Made by a program: the position numbers and the translations under genes
Notes under the pieces: generated by a model
Database searches by the model: none
The model's input: only the letters and a program-made list of their open reading frames with translations
What the model was told of the DNA's origin: nothing
Part shown: piece after piece, positions 1-11,125 of the stretch
Numbering within the stretch: position 1 is the stretch's first letter
Layout: each line of letters begins with the position of its first letter
Origin: Vandiemenella viatica
Taxonomy: Eukaryota; Arthropoda; Insecta; Orthoptera; Morabidae
Length of the DNA stretch: 64,000 bases
Direction of reading: 5' to 3'
NCBI GenBank assembly: GCA_031002005.1
Contig: CM061919.1
Coordinates: forward strand, 38,157,088-38,221,087

Positions 1-655
1 TTGATAACAAGCTTAACTGGGAAGATCACATTGGACAGGTAGTAGGAAAAGGTTTAAAAATTCTGCTCTTTTTGGAGAGAGTGATGAGAGGATGTACGAG
101 AGAAGTAAAAGAATTGGGTTACAAACCTTTGGTCAGGCCTTTGCTTGAATATGGTAGCGTAGTACGGGACCCACATTTTGCGTATCAAATACAGGAGTTG
201 GAGAGGGTGCAAAAAAGTGCTGCTAGATTTGTTTCTGGAAATTACTACAGAATGCAGTCAGTAACACATATGATAAAAGAGCTGGAATGGGATTCATTGC
301 AAGACATGAGGAGGATGAGGAGGGTCATGGGAGTGTTCAAGTCGTATATTGGTGATGAGGCATAGAGAGATATTGGTGTAAGAATGAAAAGTAATGCATG
401 GAATGGAAAAGATGACCATGACCACAAGCTGGCACTCGATTTCGGGCACAAGGGTGTTGGAAGATTCTCTTATTTTGGTAAGGGTGTCAGGGATTGGAAT
501 AAGTTACCAAGAGAAATGATGAATAATTTACCAAAAACGTTGAAGGAATTTAAAGCTTAAATTTTCAGAATGCAAATGTAGATTGGTGCAGGAAAGGGGG
601 AAGATGGGTGTGTAGGGAAATTGCCACCGGATCATGTGCTCCATCGCAATTTAAT
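1..655 (+). pseudogene. LINE A copy 1: 3' end of non-LTR reverse transcriptase ORF plus 3' UTR
   Basis: The window opens inside a LINE. Translation from base 1 gives a post-RT segment (DNKLNWEDHIG), then an open stretch at 72-365 with the motif series VRPLLEYGSVV.DPH and RVQKSAARFVSGNY, which is the usual C-terminal region after the palm domain in jockey/CR1-type LINE ORF2 proteins. A stop at 363-365 (tag) truncates the reading, but homologous sequence continues to about 560, followed by a 3' UTR containing GATCATGTGCTCCATCGCAA and an AT-rich tail (ATTTAATTAAATATTA). The same family recurs at 3.1-5.8, 19.3, 50.4, 51.2, 51.9-53.9 and 55.9 kb, so it is a multicopy retrotransposon and not a host gene. 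It is non-functional here. The clade (CR1/jockey/I group) cannot be fixed by eye. Confidence 0.85.
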
Positions 656-1039
656 TAAATATTACTATTATACCAACAGCTATGTGGTTTAAGCTGAGTA
701 TCAGTAAGATTGGGCTCCTTAGTTTCGATCCGGCCTTAGGAATATGTTTAGTTTGTTTATGCATTTGCTGTTGGTAGCATCGTATAATCATTTTCTTTCG
801 AAAATTCACCAAAATACTTATCTGTTTTTCTTCTAAGGGTTCACAAATTTTTGAATAATAAGAGTATTACAAATATTTGAAGCATTATCCAAGAAGAAAA
901 ATAAAAACTGATGTTACTTTCATACTGAAAAATAAATGTTTGGAATCTGAAAATTACTTGCACTTTAAAAGTAATGTCTCCTAAATAGACCCATTTGTGT
1001 CTAACAGGTAACATGAAATTGTATTGTGATGTAAAAATT

Positions 1040-1265
1040 GCTTTTTCTTATCGCTTTACGCCTCGTCGCTAGAGGCGGGATGTGACTGGGGACAAGGAAC
1101 GGGAAAGAAATCGGCCATGGCCTTTTTGAAGGAAGCATCCCGGCATTCGCCTGGAGTGATTTGGGGAAGCCATAGAAAACCCAAATCTGGATGCACGGAC
1201 GGGGATTCGAACCCGCGTCCTCCCGAATGCGAGGCCAGAACGCTAACCGTTCACCCCCCACTCTC
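1040..1265 (-). mobile_element. tRNA-derived SINE (family 1)
   Basis: Read on the minus strand, the head carries an exact Pol III B box, GGTTCGAATCC, at about 1204-1214, preceded by a GTTAGCGTTCTGG stretch that resembles an A box. The body contains CCCCAAATCACTCCAGGCGA and a GGCCATGGCC segment, and the 3' end reads GACGAGGCGTAAAGCGATAAG. Further copies lie near 20.1, 52.5 and 59.1 kb. An intact tRNA is excluded because no acceptor stem closes and the sequence runs on for over 150 bases past the B box. Confidence 0.85.
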
Positions 1266-3095
1266 GGTGTAAACATTTTTCCAATAAAATGGATATAGAG
1301 CGTTCAGGAACCGTTGAAAAATTGTCTGCAATTTCTGCAAGTAATGTGTCTGTTAAAATAAATTCCATTATTTCCCAGCGCCCACCTGTATTTTTTGTAA
1401 TGATGACGTATATCTGATATTTTTCAAAATTAATGGATGAAAGAAGATAATTTAGAAATGTTAAGTTAAATAAACTTCTTCTATACATAATAAAACGTTT
1501 TTGTGGTTATGGACGTACATCTTTTCATAAAAGTTTCCTTGTATGTTTCAAAGCGTTTACAAATTTGTGAATTATTCGAATAAAAACAAATTCATATTTT
1601 GGTGATTTTTTTGTGAAAATTATCCTGTAATGCAACCAACTGAAACAAAAGAAATGCACACAGGAATAAAAAATGTTTTAACCAAACATCGAACCTAGGA
1701 GGTTACGAATTCCGACTGCACTCCTTAACCACTTAGCGGATATTTATATTTAAGTGGCTTCTCTACACCTTCTTGTGAGAATGAACTGAAAAGCGTTAGA
1801 TAAATAAAAAAAAGCTATATATTGTTTCTTTAGCAAATAACATTAAAGATTAACTTATAATTTTTTATATGCAACTAATAAAAATGTCCCACTATATAGA
1901 TTTATTTATTTGTTGTGTCTTCTTCATAACTACATTATAATTTGCATTTTTTTCGTCAATATACCCTAAAACAATTTAAGTTATAATTTTTGTCATTGTT
2001 ACGAACGATTTATGGCAAAAACTATATAAATGCTTCTCAAATGGAAGTTTTCCTTAGTGAAGTTACCTAACTGATAAAAAAATTCTTCTTTACTATTCCC
2101 ATGACTACATTTGAAGCAGAACGCTGAAACCAATAAAAAGAATAAAATCCTTTCCACGGAACACCACGAATGGAAAAAGACTAAATTCACTAGCTGTTCT
2201 TTATATAGGAAAAAAAAAATCAACAGTTAATAAGAGACGACGGGGAAAAAAATATAAATCTATTTGCAGAAAGTAAAACAAGAAAAATGGATTTTGTTTT
2301 TAAATAAATGTATTAATTTGTGTAAGTTCACGAACTTCGTAACATTTATTCTCAACGATTTAAAAATAAAACATTTAAGATTTCGTCCAATTCCTATTTA
2401 ATTGCCTAGGAAAACAATATTTCTGAGATAACAATGACCATGAATATTGTATTACCAAAGAAGTACTCCCACTAATTTTTTGCTACGAGCCTTCATTGAA
2501 AGGCTCCTTAACACAATTATTTCAATAATTTTTTTCCCATTTCACTGGCTACCATTAAAAAAAAATCTTCTATGGACTTCGTAGAATGATGCATTTTTTT
2601 GGTTTAAGCATATTTCATGCTTTCTATCGAGGAAAGGCCCGAGCATAGAACATACTGAACAAAACATTTGCAGATTTTGGCTCGTCAACGTAAAAAAATC
2701 CGCATTGCTTCAGCTTTTTTACTGCGATTCGGAACCAAAAGACCCGCAGCCCATCTTCTTCTTCCTTCGATTTTGCTCTACTTTAGACCACGGGAAACCA
2801 CTGGTTCGCCTATTCTTCTCCTCCCAGATTTGTACATTGTTCCTGGAATCTCTTGAATTAATTTCATTTTAAAACACTTTTCAATTCTCTCATTTGTGTG
2901 GATCAGAACTTTTTACACATTTTTTCTTGTTTTCTAAACCAATTTTGTTGTCAACTTTAATTTAGTGATGTTGAAAATTCTTTTTGTTTAAATTGCGGTG
3001 AGTAACCCTCAAACACATTTACGCGTGCCACGGTTATGAACGCTATTCTTTCCGTATAATTAAAAATGGAGACGGAAAGGAACAACCCACGGAAA
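1266..3095. other. AT-rich intergenic DNA without a recognisable gene
   Basis: No protein homology or codon-like pattern is visible. The only structured piece is a tRNA-like remnant near 1685-1745 (minus strand), with a TTAACCACTTAGCGG end that resembles the head of SINE family 2. Short open stretches at 1999-2223 (minus) and 2668-2856 (plus) are not recognisable. Confidence 0.6.
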
Positions 3096-3099
3096 GGCA

Positions 3100-4088
3100 G
3101 TAGGGAATGCTGAAACAACTTTACAAGCAATTAATAAGAGCAAAGAGAGAAGGAAAGGATGGGTTTATGAAGAATATTATTGGTGCAGGAGAACCAATGA
3201 ACGACGCATCTACAAATTTCTATGGCTAGATTAGGAAATGAGGCGAAGGGAGGTATTCATACTATTGTAGATAAGAACGGAGTTGAAGTATTGAGGATTT
3301 TAAAATGGCAGAGATAAGTGACTGATTTAGTGAGATCATCCTATGATTGGAGGGAATGCATCAGAGGAGAGTCTCCCTAAAAACATAAATGAGGAAACTA
3401 CAAAATTTGAAACAGATCCTCGGGATATTATGAAGGAATTCAAAAAGCTAAAAAAAAGGGGGAGGCTGGTGGTGATAATATTACCACAGATATTTTGAAG
3501 ATTGTGGAATACAATATTGTACCTTAACTTGAAATTTTATTCAAAATTAGTTGGGAGTCTTGCTGCTTACCAGAGGATTGTAAAAGAGCGATAGTAGTAC
3601 CGGTTCTTAAAGGAGGGTGCAAAAAAAGGGCTGCTAGATTTGTTTCTGGAAATTATCGCAGAATGCAATCAGTGACGGATATGATAAACGAGCTGGAATG
3701 GGATTCATTGCAAGACAGGAGGAGGATGAGGAGGGTCATGGGAGTGTACAGGGCATATACTGGCGATGAGGCATGGAAAGATATTGCAATAGGTATGAAA
3801 AGTAGTGCATGGAAGGGAAAAGATGACCATGACCACAAGCTGGCACTCGATTTCAGGCACAAGGGTGTGGAAAGATTCTCTTTTTTAGGTAAGGGTGTCA
3901 GGGATTGGAATGAGTTACCAAGAGAAATGATGAATAATTTACCGAAAACTTTGAAAGAATTTGAAGATAAAATTTGTAGAGGGCAAATGTAGGTAGGTGC
4001 AGGATAGGGGGAAGATGGGTGTGTAGGGAAATTGCCACCGGAGCCTGTGCTCCATTGCAATTAAATTAATTAAATTAAATTAAATAGG
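3100..4088 (+). pseudogene. LINE A copy 2, internally deleted (RT N-terminus fused to ORF2 C-terminus)
   Basis: The 5' part (about 3100-3615) is decayed ORF2 linker sequence ending in the RT-domain entry motif PEDCKRAIVVPVLKGG. At about 3615-3620 the sequence jumps directly to the C-terminal KRAARFVSGNYRRMQSV region, open at 3663-3992, so the catalytic RT core is missing. The C-terminal part and 3' UTR are closely similar to copy 1, including the CCACCGGA...TGTGCTCCAT.GCAATT stretch. The copy ends in an (ATTAA)n tail at 4060-4087. The junction is either an internal deletion or a chimera made during reverse transcription. Confidence 0.8.
4060..4087 (+). repeat. (ATTAA)n 3' tail of LINE A copy 2
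   Basis: The bases read AATTAAATTAATTAAATTAA, repeating directly downstream of the conserved LINE A 3' UTR. Copies 1 and 3 end in the same AT-rich style, so this family appears to end in a short ATTAA-type microsatellite and not poly(A). The next LINE A copy begins immediately after it. Confidence 0.75.
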
Positions 4089-4613
4089 GTAGAAAATTAC
4101 AGGACAATTAGTTTGACATCAGTAATAGGCAAAATGATACAAAGATTGATATGCAACTATATCAGAAATGTCTGTGAGGAAAGAATCTGGTTTGCAGATC
4201 GACAACATGGCTTTAGGCAAGGATATTCATGTGAATCTCAGATGGTGGGATATATGCAAGGTATTTCATATAAATTGGGCAAGGGAGGACAAGTTGATAG
4301 TGTGGCACTAGATCTTTTTAAGGTATCTGACAGAGTGAGCCATAAAATGGTTTTAAATAAACTGAAATCTATTGCATTGGATGAAAAAGTTACTTGCTGG
4401 GTAGAGGAATTCTTAAAAGCCAGAAAGCAATGTGTTAGAGTAGGAAATACATTATCAAAAGAGCTGGAAGTAAATATGGGAGTGCCACAGGGTAGTGTAT
4501 TGGGACCGTTGCTGTTCTTTATTTTAATTAATGATTGTGTTGATGGGTTACGGTCACAATTTAGGTTGTTTGCAGACGATATAATGCTATACAATAGGAT
4601 CAAAACATCTGAA
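4089..4613 (+). pseudogene. LINE A copy 3, reverse transcriptase domain (5' part)
   Basis: This is a 5'-truncated LINE beginning within the RT domain. The open stretch 4113-4628 shows RT blocks in order: NYRTISLTSVIGKM, QHGFRQGYSCESQ, VALDLFKVSDRVSHKMVLNKL, then MGVPQGSVLGPLLF and LFADDIMLY. The YADD-box equivalent is FADD. In the first catalytic block, DLFKVSDRV, the expected second-aspartate context (usually KAFDxV) is changed to KVSDRV. Coding is broken downstream by an inserted second LINE; homology resumes after it at 4982 with LQGDLDRISKWVGQHGMKI. The family is a non-LTR retrotransposon in the broad jockey/CR1/I group. Confidence 0.88.
4602..4613. repeat. Target-site duplication, left copy, for the LINE B insertion
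   Basis: AAAACATCTGAA here matches AAAACATGTGAA at 4970-4981 with one mismatch. The two flank a foreign 3' LINE end, and LINE A coding resumes in register after the second copy. Confidence 0.8.
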
Positions 4614-4969
4614 ATATCCAGATATTGAAGATCCTATAACTGGACCAGGATTGCATTTGAAGAGAGACCAATGGGACAAACTAAATCGCCTAACAGTAGG
4701 CCACGGCAAGCGTAACGCCATGCTCTATTAGTGGGGGTTTCAGGAAACTCCTTCCCAGAGTGTGAAGCACATCATCAAGGAATGCTCCCAAAGGAAGTGA
4801 GATGGACTATTTCAAAACGTTTTCAGTGCAAAAACTTCCTTCATAGAAGGACTGCAACAACTGGACATCAGTTTGTGAATGCTACCAACGTTTTGTCGTT
4901 GTATATATTATAGATATTTATGTGTATTACATTAGGTGCTTTGCCATAGGACAAATGAATAAATAAAAT
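4614..4969 (+). mobile_element. LINE B, 5'-truncated insertion inside LINE A copy 3
   Basis: A 356-bp insertion that translates (with frame changes) to WDKLNRLTVGHGKRNAMLY, then QSVKHIIKECPQRKF, then a final FIEGLQQLDI. This is the zinc-knuckle-like C-terminus seen at the end of many insect LINE ORF2 proteins. It ends with a short A-rich tail, AATAAATAAAATAAAA. The matching 12-bp flanks, the 5' truncation and the A-rich tail together indicate an ordinary target-primed insertion. It must be younger than LINE A copy 3. Confidence 0.82.
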
Positions 4970-4981
4970 AAAACATGTGAA
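4970..4981. repeat. Target-site duplication, right copy, for the LINE B insertion
   Basis: AAAACATGTGAA, differing from the left copy at one base. Confidence 0.8.
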
Positions 4982-5835
4982 GACTGAACAGCTGCAGGGT
5001 GACCTGGATAGGATATCTAAATGGGTAGGTCAACATGGAATGAAGATAAAAGCCAAGAAATAGTTTATTAGGTACACAGATAAAAACTAAAGGTTAATTA
5101 AGATTACAGGGTGGGGTGAGAATTGCTTGATGAAGGCTTGAAGTGTAAATATCTTAGCATAGCGTTTATTGACAAATTCAAATTGCCAGAACACTTATGG
5201 TAGGTGGTAGGAAAAGGTTACAAAATCCTTCATTCATTGGAGAGGGTGATGAGAGGATATATCAGGGAATTGGGTTACAAAATTTCGGTCAAACCATGGG
5301 TTGAATACGGTGGTGTAATTTGGGACCCACATTTTGGTTATCAAATACAGAGTTGGAGGGTGTGCAAAGAAGAGCAGCTAGATTTGTTTGTGCAAATTAT
5401 CGCAGGACCCAGTCAGTAGCTGATATGATAAAGGAGCTGGATTGGCAGTCATTGGAGAAAAGTAGGAGGGTGAAGAGAGTGCTGGGGATATACAGGGCAT
5501 ATGTTGGTGATGGAGCTTGGAGGGATATTGGTCAAAGAATAAGGAATAGTGCATAGAAGGGCGAAAATGATCAAAAGCTTGCACTCGATTTCATGTATAA
5601 GGGAGTGGGAAAATTTTCGTTTGGTTGTAAGGGTGACTGGGATTGGAGCAAATTAGAAGTGTAGTGATGATTTACCAAAAACGCTTAAGGAATTTAAAAT
5701 TAAAATTTGTAAATCGGAAAAGTGAATGGGGGAGGGATTTAACACGTCAATTATAAAAGAATTTTAAAAAAATGAAAAAGGATAATTAGATGACTTGTCA
5801 AAGAAGTGTTAGCTCCATCGCAATTAAAATTAATA
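4982..5835 (+). pseudogene. LINE A copy 3, post-RT region and 3' UTR
   Basis: This continues copy 3 after the LINE B insertion. It holds the LQGDLDRISKWVGQHGMKI motif, then a decayed C-terminal domain in several frames (open at 5204-5419 and 5320-5556) with VKPWVEYGGVIWDPHFGYQ and QRRAARFVCANYRRTQSV. The end, around 5805-5840, contains GCTCCATCGCAATTAAAATT, equivalent to the 3' UTR of copies 1 and 2. Several stop codons and frameshifts make it non-functional. Confidence 0.82.
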
Positions 5836-7000
5836 ATAAATACAGAAGTGACTTCCGTCCGCGTCATTCCCAGCCTGTTAAGTTTGTGGTCCAGAACGGT
5901 TGTGTGACTGCGCCACGCCAGGACGTCGTTCATGCCTGTAGCGTAGACATAGCGGATCACGCAATCCTGCGGGATCCCACACCATTAGACAGTCTGGCGG
6001 ATCCCGCAAAAAAATTAAGCGGATCCGCAATCCGCAAAATGCGACGAAAACGCGTGTCAATCTGCGTGACTCGCTGCCCCACTCGGTCTCTATCCGATGT
6101 ATTGCGCTGTTTGCCTGAACCCTTGCAGTTCGCATTTGACTCGTGTGAACCTTCGTCATTCGTAAGTAAATACATCCACTTTTACATATTCATTAAAACT
6201 TACGTTTGTTTCGAGTACACATTTCTGAAATTTGAGTTATGTTGCGTATTTAGTTAGGTTTTGTAACTATATAACAAATATTTTATAATGTGTCGCACAC
6301 GTCATCTGTATTTGCGGATAGAGTAATTTTGACAACTTCCTGTAATTGCGGCTCAAAATGTGATTATTCGTTGATACGAAACTAATGTTATTGTAATTTT
6401 AAGGATCATACCTGTTTATATAGCAGCTATCAAAACGCAATTTTAAATCATTTGACTTAATTGTTGTTTTGGTCGCCGCCTCAATGCGTTTGAAACACGA
6501 GTTCTTTGACGAAAGCCGCCGGCTTACATGTTCCGCTCTGGCTTTCGATTAATCCCTCTTGTTATGATTTGGTCAGTCGCCACAATACATTATTTTAGAG
6601 TGAATAGCATGCGTTCTTTCAACTCTTTGTTATTATTTCGAATAAACGCAAAAAAAGTTATAATGAAATCTTCACTGGTGTATCGCCTAACTGTGTAGTA
6701 AAACACCATACTTGGACGGCTGCCTCCGCCGTCTTTCTCACGTGTGATACATAATATGACCTAAGACTGAATATTTTGCATTTTTTATTGTTTATTTAAA
6801 GATTGCTGGATTAAAAAAAAATGTTAAACTCGAAATATTCTTAAGACAGGCTAAAAATTTTGTCATTTTGCCAATTAAAATATTGTTAACTGTTAATTTT
6901 TATCATTTTACATTAAAATTGATTTATTAATTTAATTAACGGAAGTTAATTACTTAATTTGTTAACCCTTTAAATAACTGTTTAAGAAATATGCGTGGAT
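5836..7000. other. Non-coding DNA with a GC-richer block
   Basis: About 5890-6160 is CpG-richer than its surroundings and carries several GCGGGATCCC/GCGGATCCGC-like motifs. Related CGGGATTGCAAT motifs occur at about 9385-9400 and 57830-57845, so this may be a low-copy repeat. No protein homology is apparent. The remainder to 7000 is plain AT-rich sequence. Confidence 0.45.
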
Positions 7001-7008
7001 GGCGCAAA
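7001..7008. repeat. 8-bp TSD, left copy, of the MULE element
   Basis: GGCGCAAA, repeated exactly at 9347-9354 in the same orientation, immediately outside the inverted GTGACAATCGC-type termini. Confidence 0.75.
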
Positions 7009-7139
7009 GGTGTGACAATCGCACACAGTAACAATCGCGCACAGTGACAATCGCGCACAGTTTAAAGGTCGGGCCACTCTCCCCTCCCCCGTGTACTTTA
7101 TAATTTACGGAACACAGTATTGACAAATCATCATCACAC

Positions 7140-7275
7140 TAAAGCTTAGCCAGAGGTGAACGTCAATTTTAAGGCCTGTAATAATTACATACAACGGAGC
7201 CCGGGACTTGGACCGAGGGCCTTCAGTACCCTAATCGTGCGCCGTAACACTGAGTCACCAGACCGAATATACAGG
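7140..7275 (-). mobile_element. tRNA-derived SINE (family 2), inside the MULE
   Basis: Contains the family body AGCCAGAGGTGAACGTCAAT followed by a degenerate tRNA-like head (GCGCCGTAACACTGAGTCAC, minus strand). It aligns by eye with the elements at 10.3, 16.3 and 21.8 kb. The B box (ACTTGGACCGAGGGC region) is degenerate. Confidence 0.6.
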
Positions 7276-7707
7276 AAAATAAATATTCAAACACAGTAAA
7301 ACAAACGTACTCTTTTTCTCTAAAATTTATTTTTGCTATCGTAAAACACAAATGTAATCTTAGATTTGTCTGCTTACGGGGTTCATTTCAAGAAAATCTG
7401 ATGAACCTGGAAGTGAGGCTGAAAAGAAGAAAGACACTTTTGTAAGTCAATCAGTAACATCAAAATAAAATTTGGTCGTTAAGGACCAGAAATTTCCGTA
7501 ATCTACCTACCACTTCTCCATGTTCACCAGCCCGACACCGACCCGCAGCATCAAAAAGTAAAAGTAAGTAAAGTGTTTAAAATCAGCCAAGAACCTTCGT
7601 CATAATAAATCTTTACAGCTTGTTTACATTTATTTAATATAATGAAATTATCCAAATCAGCCAGAGAGACTCGTCATAATTGATTATTATTTACAGTAGA
7701 CCTACAT

Positions 7708-9010
7708 TTATTCAAGCTTGTACATGTAGGACAATGCCTTTAGACATGATCTGATGTCGCCGCTCTTTTCATATCTGTCAACAGTTTTTACAATTGTTCG
7801 TCCAACTTCTGGTATGTGGTTTTTTTCAGATCTCATATACAAGAGACCTGAAGACTCGGCTTCCCTCTTCAAACAAAGTAACACGTCTCTAAGCTTCGGG
7901 TTTGGTCTGCCAAGTACATTGTTAATCCTATTATTCCATCCTTCAACAGCATTGGTCGTGCGATGACGTCTTTTGTGACAATTCCACATGTGAATTGGGA
8001 TTTGTTCATTCTCAAGCCACGTGTCTACCAAGTAGTCGAAAAACTCCAATAGTTTTAAGTTATTAGGAGCCTGTGATTGGATCTCTAACCAACCATCTGT
8101 CACATCTTCTGGTTTAAGGAAAGCCAAAGCTAGGCACATACGAATTCGGAGGCGAAGTTCATTTTCTTTGTACTCATGCGCTAGTCAAAGCTCCTGAACC
8201 TTTCTCCGTATACATTTTTTATGTGAAAAAACAGCCTTTTACTTCCGTTGAGGGAAACACTTCCTTGACGGCAGATACTGCACCACTTTCAAAATCTACA
8301 GTCACTGTCTTAGGGGTCCATTCTGGTACAGCCTTAATAATTTCACGAAACATACGTACATAAGAAATGTTCTTTTTTTCAGGTAAGAGTGTAAACACCA
8401 CAGGATGTATGTTTGTTTCTTCGTCAGTGCTGCCGTAATACGCATGTATCGTGTAGATTTGGGAGAACTGTTTACTGGCACTTTTAAAAGTACCATCCAT
8501 AAAGAATTGTTCGTGTAATTTTAAACTTTGTTTGCCTCTTTCGCCGTTCAGAACAATTATTCTTTCACCTTATATCATCCGTAAGACGGAATCTGTCTCC
8601 ATCTCCCATCTTCAACAATTCATCATCCAATATCACTTCGTCAGGATTATTTGTCTCCTTTTGGTTTCCTTGTGATATACTCCTCTGATTGTACAGTTGA
8701 CTGGGCTGGCATTTCAGTTACAAATTCGTAGCCTTTATTATGGAGATCTCCTAGTTCCTCAGAGTAAATTTTTGGAATTGAACTATCTTCTGCTCGAGCT
8801 CTCTTCTTTGCCGCATGAAGTTTCTGATGTAGTTCAACGCATGCGTCATCAGGGGGTCCACATATATGCTCTGTAACATTCAGTACTCTTCAAAATTACA
8901 CGACATTGTTTTGATCTTTCTTTGAGACAGCAACAGGTGATCGTTCCATCTTCTTTCTTTCTAAACACTCGATAGCTGTACCCGTCATAATTTGCACATG
9001 GCTTCCCATG
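7708..9010 (-). pseudogene. MULE transposase with N-terminal FLYWCH zinc finger (broken)
   Basis: On the minus strand, about 9005-8860 encodes GKPCANYDGYSYRVFRKK followed by CCCLKERSKQCRVILKS, the C-x(n)-C pattern of a FLYWCH zinc finger, the usual DNA-binding N-terminus of animal MULE transposases. Then 8500-8219 gives MDGTFKSASKQFSQIYTIHA, PVVFTLLPEKKNISYVRMF and TVDFESGAVSAVKEVFP. These are the MULE DDE core: a DGTF first aspartate, a DFE second aspartate and a GCFFT end. After stops near 8200-8140, 8139-7708 continues with LLEFFDYLVDTWLE and TTNAVEGWNNRIN, the conserved C-terminal third. It is split by stops and frameshifts, so inactive. It would catalyse cut-and-paste transposition of this element. 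Confidence 0.85.
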
Positions 9011-9346
9011 TGTAGTTTTTAGTATTATTATTCACAAAGAACAGTTATACAATTTTAATATGACATTGAGTATTATAAGGCTATATTGTGAATCCCAGAT
9101 AAGGTAAAACATGTGTGTGGGCTTGAAGTAACTTCCATGATTAAAACTGTGATACTCAAGGCAGTAGTGAATGCGAACAGTGGTGTGCGGACCGGTCAGG
9201 AGGGGATGGGGGTTGGAATTCCCAGAATCCAGCATGCTGTTGTAGAGGTGACTAATTGGTAGTTAAAAGCAGGTAGCAAGAGACGACACGGTTGTGCGCG
9301 CTTGTCACTGTGCGCGATTGTCGCTGTGCGCGATTGTCACATATTC

Positions 9347-9354
9347 GGCGCAAA
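9347..9354. repeat. 8-bp TSD, right copy, of the MULE element
   Basis: GGCGCAAA, identical to 7001-7008. Confidence 0.75.
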
Positions 9355-9529
9355 TCCCGAAGGACTGAAAACACTGCGGGATTGCAATCCTTAATTGCGA
9401 CGCAGCGACCACTGTTATTCGTGTGTGTCCTCACCCAATTAGCTCCGAGTCCATTCAACACGAGGCCTCTGTGTATCGCAAAACGTTGAATATGGCGCCG
9501 TTCTGCGAGAATTCTCATGTTCTCGTCGA

Positions 9530-9537
9530 CTTCAGTG
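9530..9537. repeat. 8-bp TSD, left copy, of the hAT-like element
   Basis: CTTCAGTG, repeated exactly at 14371-14378. Confidence 0.85.
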
Positions 9538-10279
9538 CAATGGCGTAGCTAGCGTGGGTGACACCCGGGGCGGATATCGATGGTGTCACCCCTTGAAAAG
9601 TTAAATCCAAAATTGAGTATAATATATCATCTTGTAAGTGTAAAATATGATATCAATGAAACATAATTAAATAAAAATTTATTGTTATTTAAAAATAATA
9701 GTTAATAAAATTGTAAGATTAGCAACATTTAAAAGATGTACAAATAAAATAAAAACAATTGCTTTCACAATCCCCTCTTTCTAGCTTTAACAGCTGCAAA
9801 CCCGTAAATCGCATTTTCAAAATTAAAAATTTGATTTACTTCATGTTCAATAATCAATATGGCAAGATTTTAGCCACGTGTTGATCACTGGTGATCGAAA
9901 GTGGTTTTAGATTAATTTTAACTCCTCTGAAGATCGGGCCTCACTTGCCTGATACTGTTCCGCACCGTCACCGCACCGACACGTTTCTTACTATTGGCGC
10001 TCACTCGATCGAAGTTTGTCCAAAGGACACGGCATGTCGTCCGACACTCGGCCGACAGCCGGCCATCATTTGATTGGTTTATGTTTTGACGGTGTGGACC
10101 AATGTCGGTCTGCTGGATGTGTAGAAGCGCATAGAGAGAGTTCGGAAATTTCACTTCCCTTACTACCAAATGTTATTTTCATGTTATTGTTGGTCTTAAA
10201 ACAAGTGTCTTTTTTTTCATCCATGTTCATAAGATGTTCTTAACATGTAGGAATTGTTCTAGCATCTTCGCATTAATAA

Positions 10280-10420
10280 ATCAAAACATTGCCAGAGTTG
10301 AAGATCAATTTTAAGACCCACAAAAATTGCAGCTGAGATCTGCATTTGTAACGGGGACCTTCCACAGCCGAATCGCACGCCGTAACCATACGCCAGACTA
10401 TTCTAGAAGTACTGAAAAAT
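10280..10420 (-). mobile_element. tRNA-derived SINE (family 2), inside the hAT element
   Basis: Body motif TTGCCAGAGTTGAAGATCAA and a minus-strand tRNA-like head region ending GCACGCCGTAACCATACGCC. The same order of motifs is seen near 7.2, 16.35 and 21.8 kb. Confidence 0.6.
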
Positions 10421-11125
10421 ATGTATTTAAACACATAAAAGTTGATTCCTGATAGCAAAAACAGATGGTATAGAAAAAAAAGTATGTTCATTGTATCATG
10501 TTTGAAAATTTAATTTTCGTTAAACCTACATTCGGACTGGTGACTCAAATGACTGCAGCCGACTCGGATACTGAAGGTCCCGGTTCAAATATGTTAAAAC
10601 CTCGTTATTTACTAAATAAAAAATAATAATAATAATAAAAAATACTGCATGAATCGAAAAGAACCTCAAGCAAAATAAACACGTCAAGTGCGAAGTGATT
10701 GACATTTCATAGCGATTGCGTTGACATATGCGAGAATCTTTCATTCCGGTACAGTGTGGTAATGATTTGTTAATACTGCGCTGTGATACTATTTTTGTAC
10801 ATAAAAGATCAACCAGATAGGTGATTCCATGAGTCAGATAAAAAAGTATTTTAATGTACTTTCGTACCAAAACTGTGCAAAATAAAGTACAGTATAATAA
10901 AGTAAGGTGTCAAACCTACCTGTCATCCCCAACACTGATTCCCTGTAACAATCACATGAAAACGTTAAAGGAGACTAAAGACCGGGTAGGAACACGGGCG
11001 AGCTATGGAAAATTGTGCACGCTAGGGGGCGAGCTGCCACTTGGCCGACTGTCATGTCGTTGCGGTGACGGTACAGACCAGTATTGGCGAAGTAGAGATA
11101 CACTTTTACAAGTAGCAACTAATAC

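Larger units (their letters stand above)
7009..9346 (-). mobile_element. MULE (Mutator-like) DNA transposon, decayed
   Basis: A 2.3-kb element whose ends are inverted repeats made of a tandem subunit close to GTGACAATCGCGCACA: three units at about 7011-7062 and three at about 9293-9341 in the opposite orientation. An 8-bp direct repeat (GGCGCAAA) flanks it; MULEs usually make 8-10 bp duplications. The minus strand encodes a FLYWCH-type zinc finger followed by a MULE transposase, both broken. A SINE sits in the non-coding left part. Confidence 0.8.

Noticed and set aside
1195..1262. tRNA gene on the minus strand
   Set aside because: It has a perfect B box but no acceptor stem, and it belongs to a dispersed SINE with copies at 20, 52 and 59 kb.
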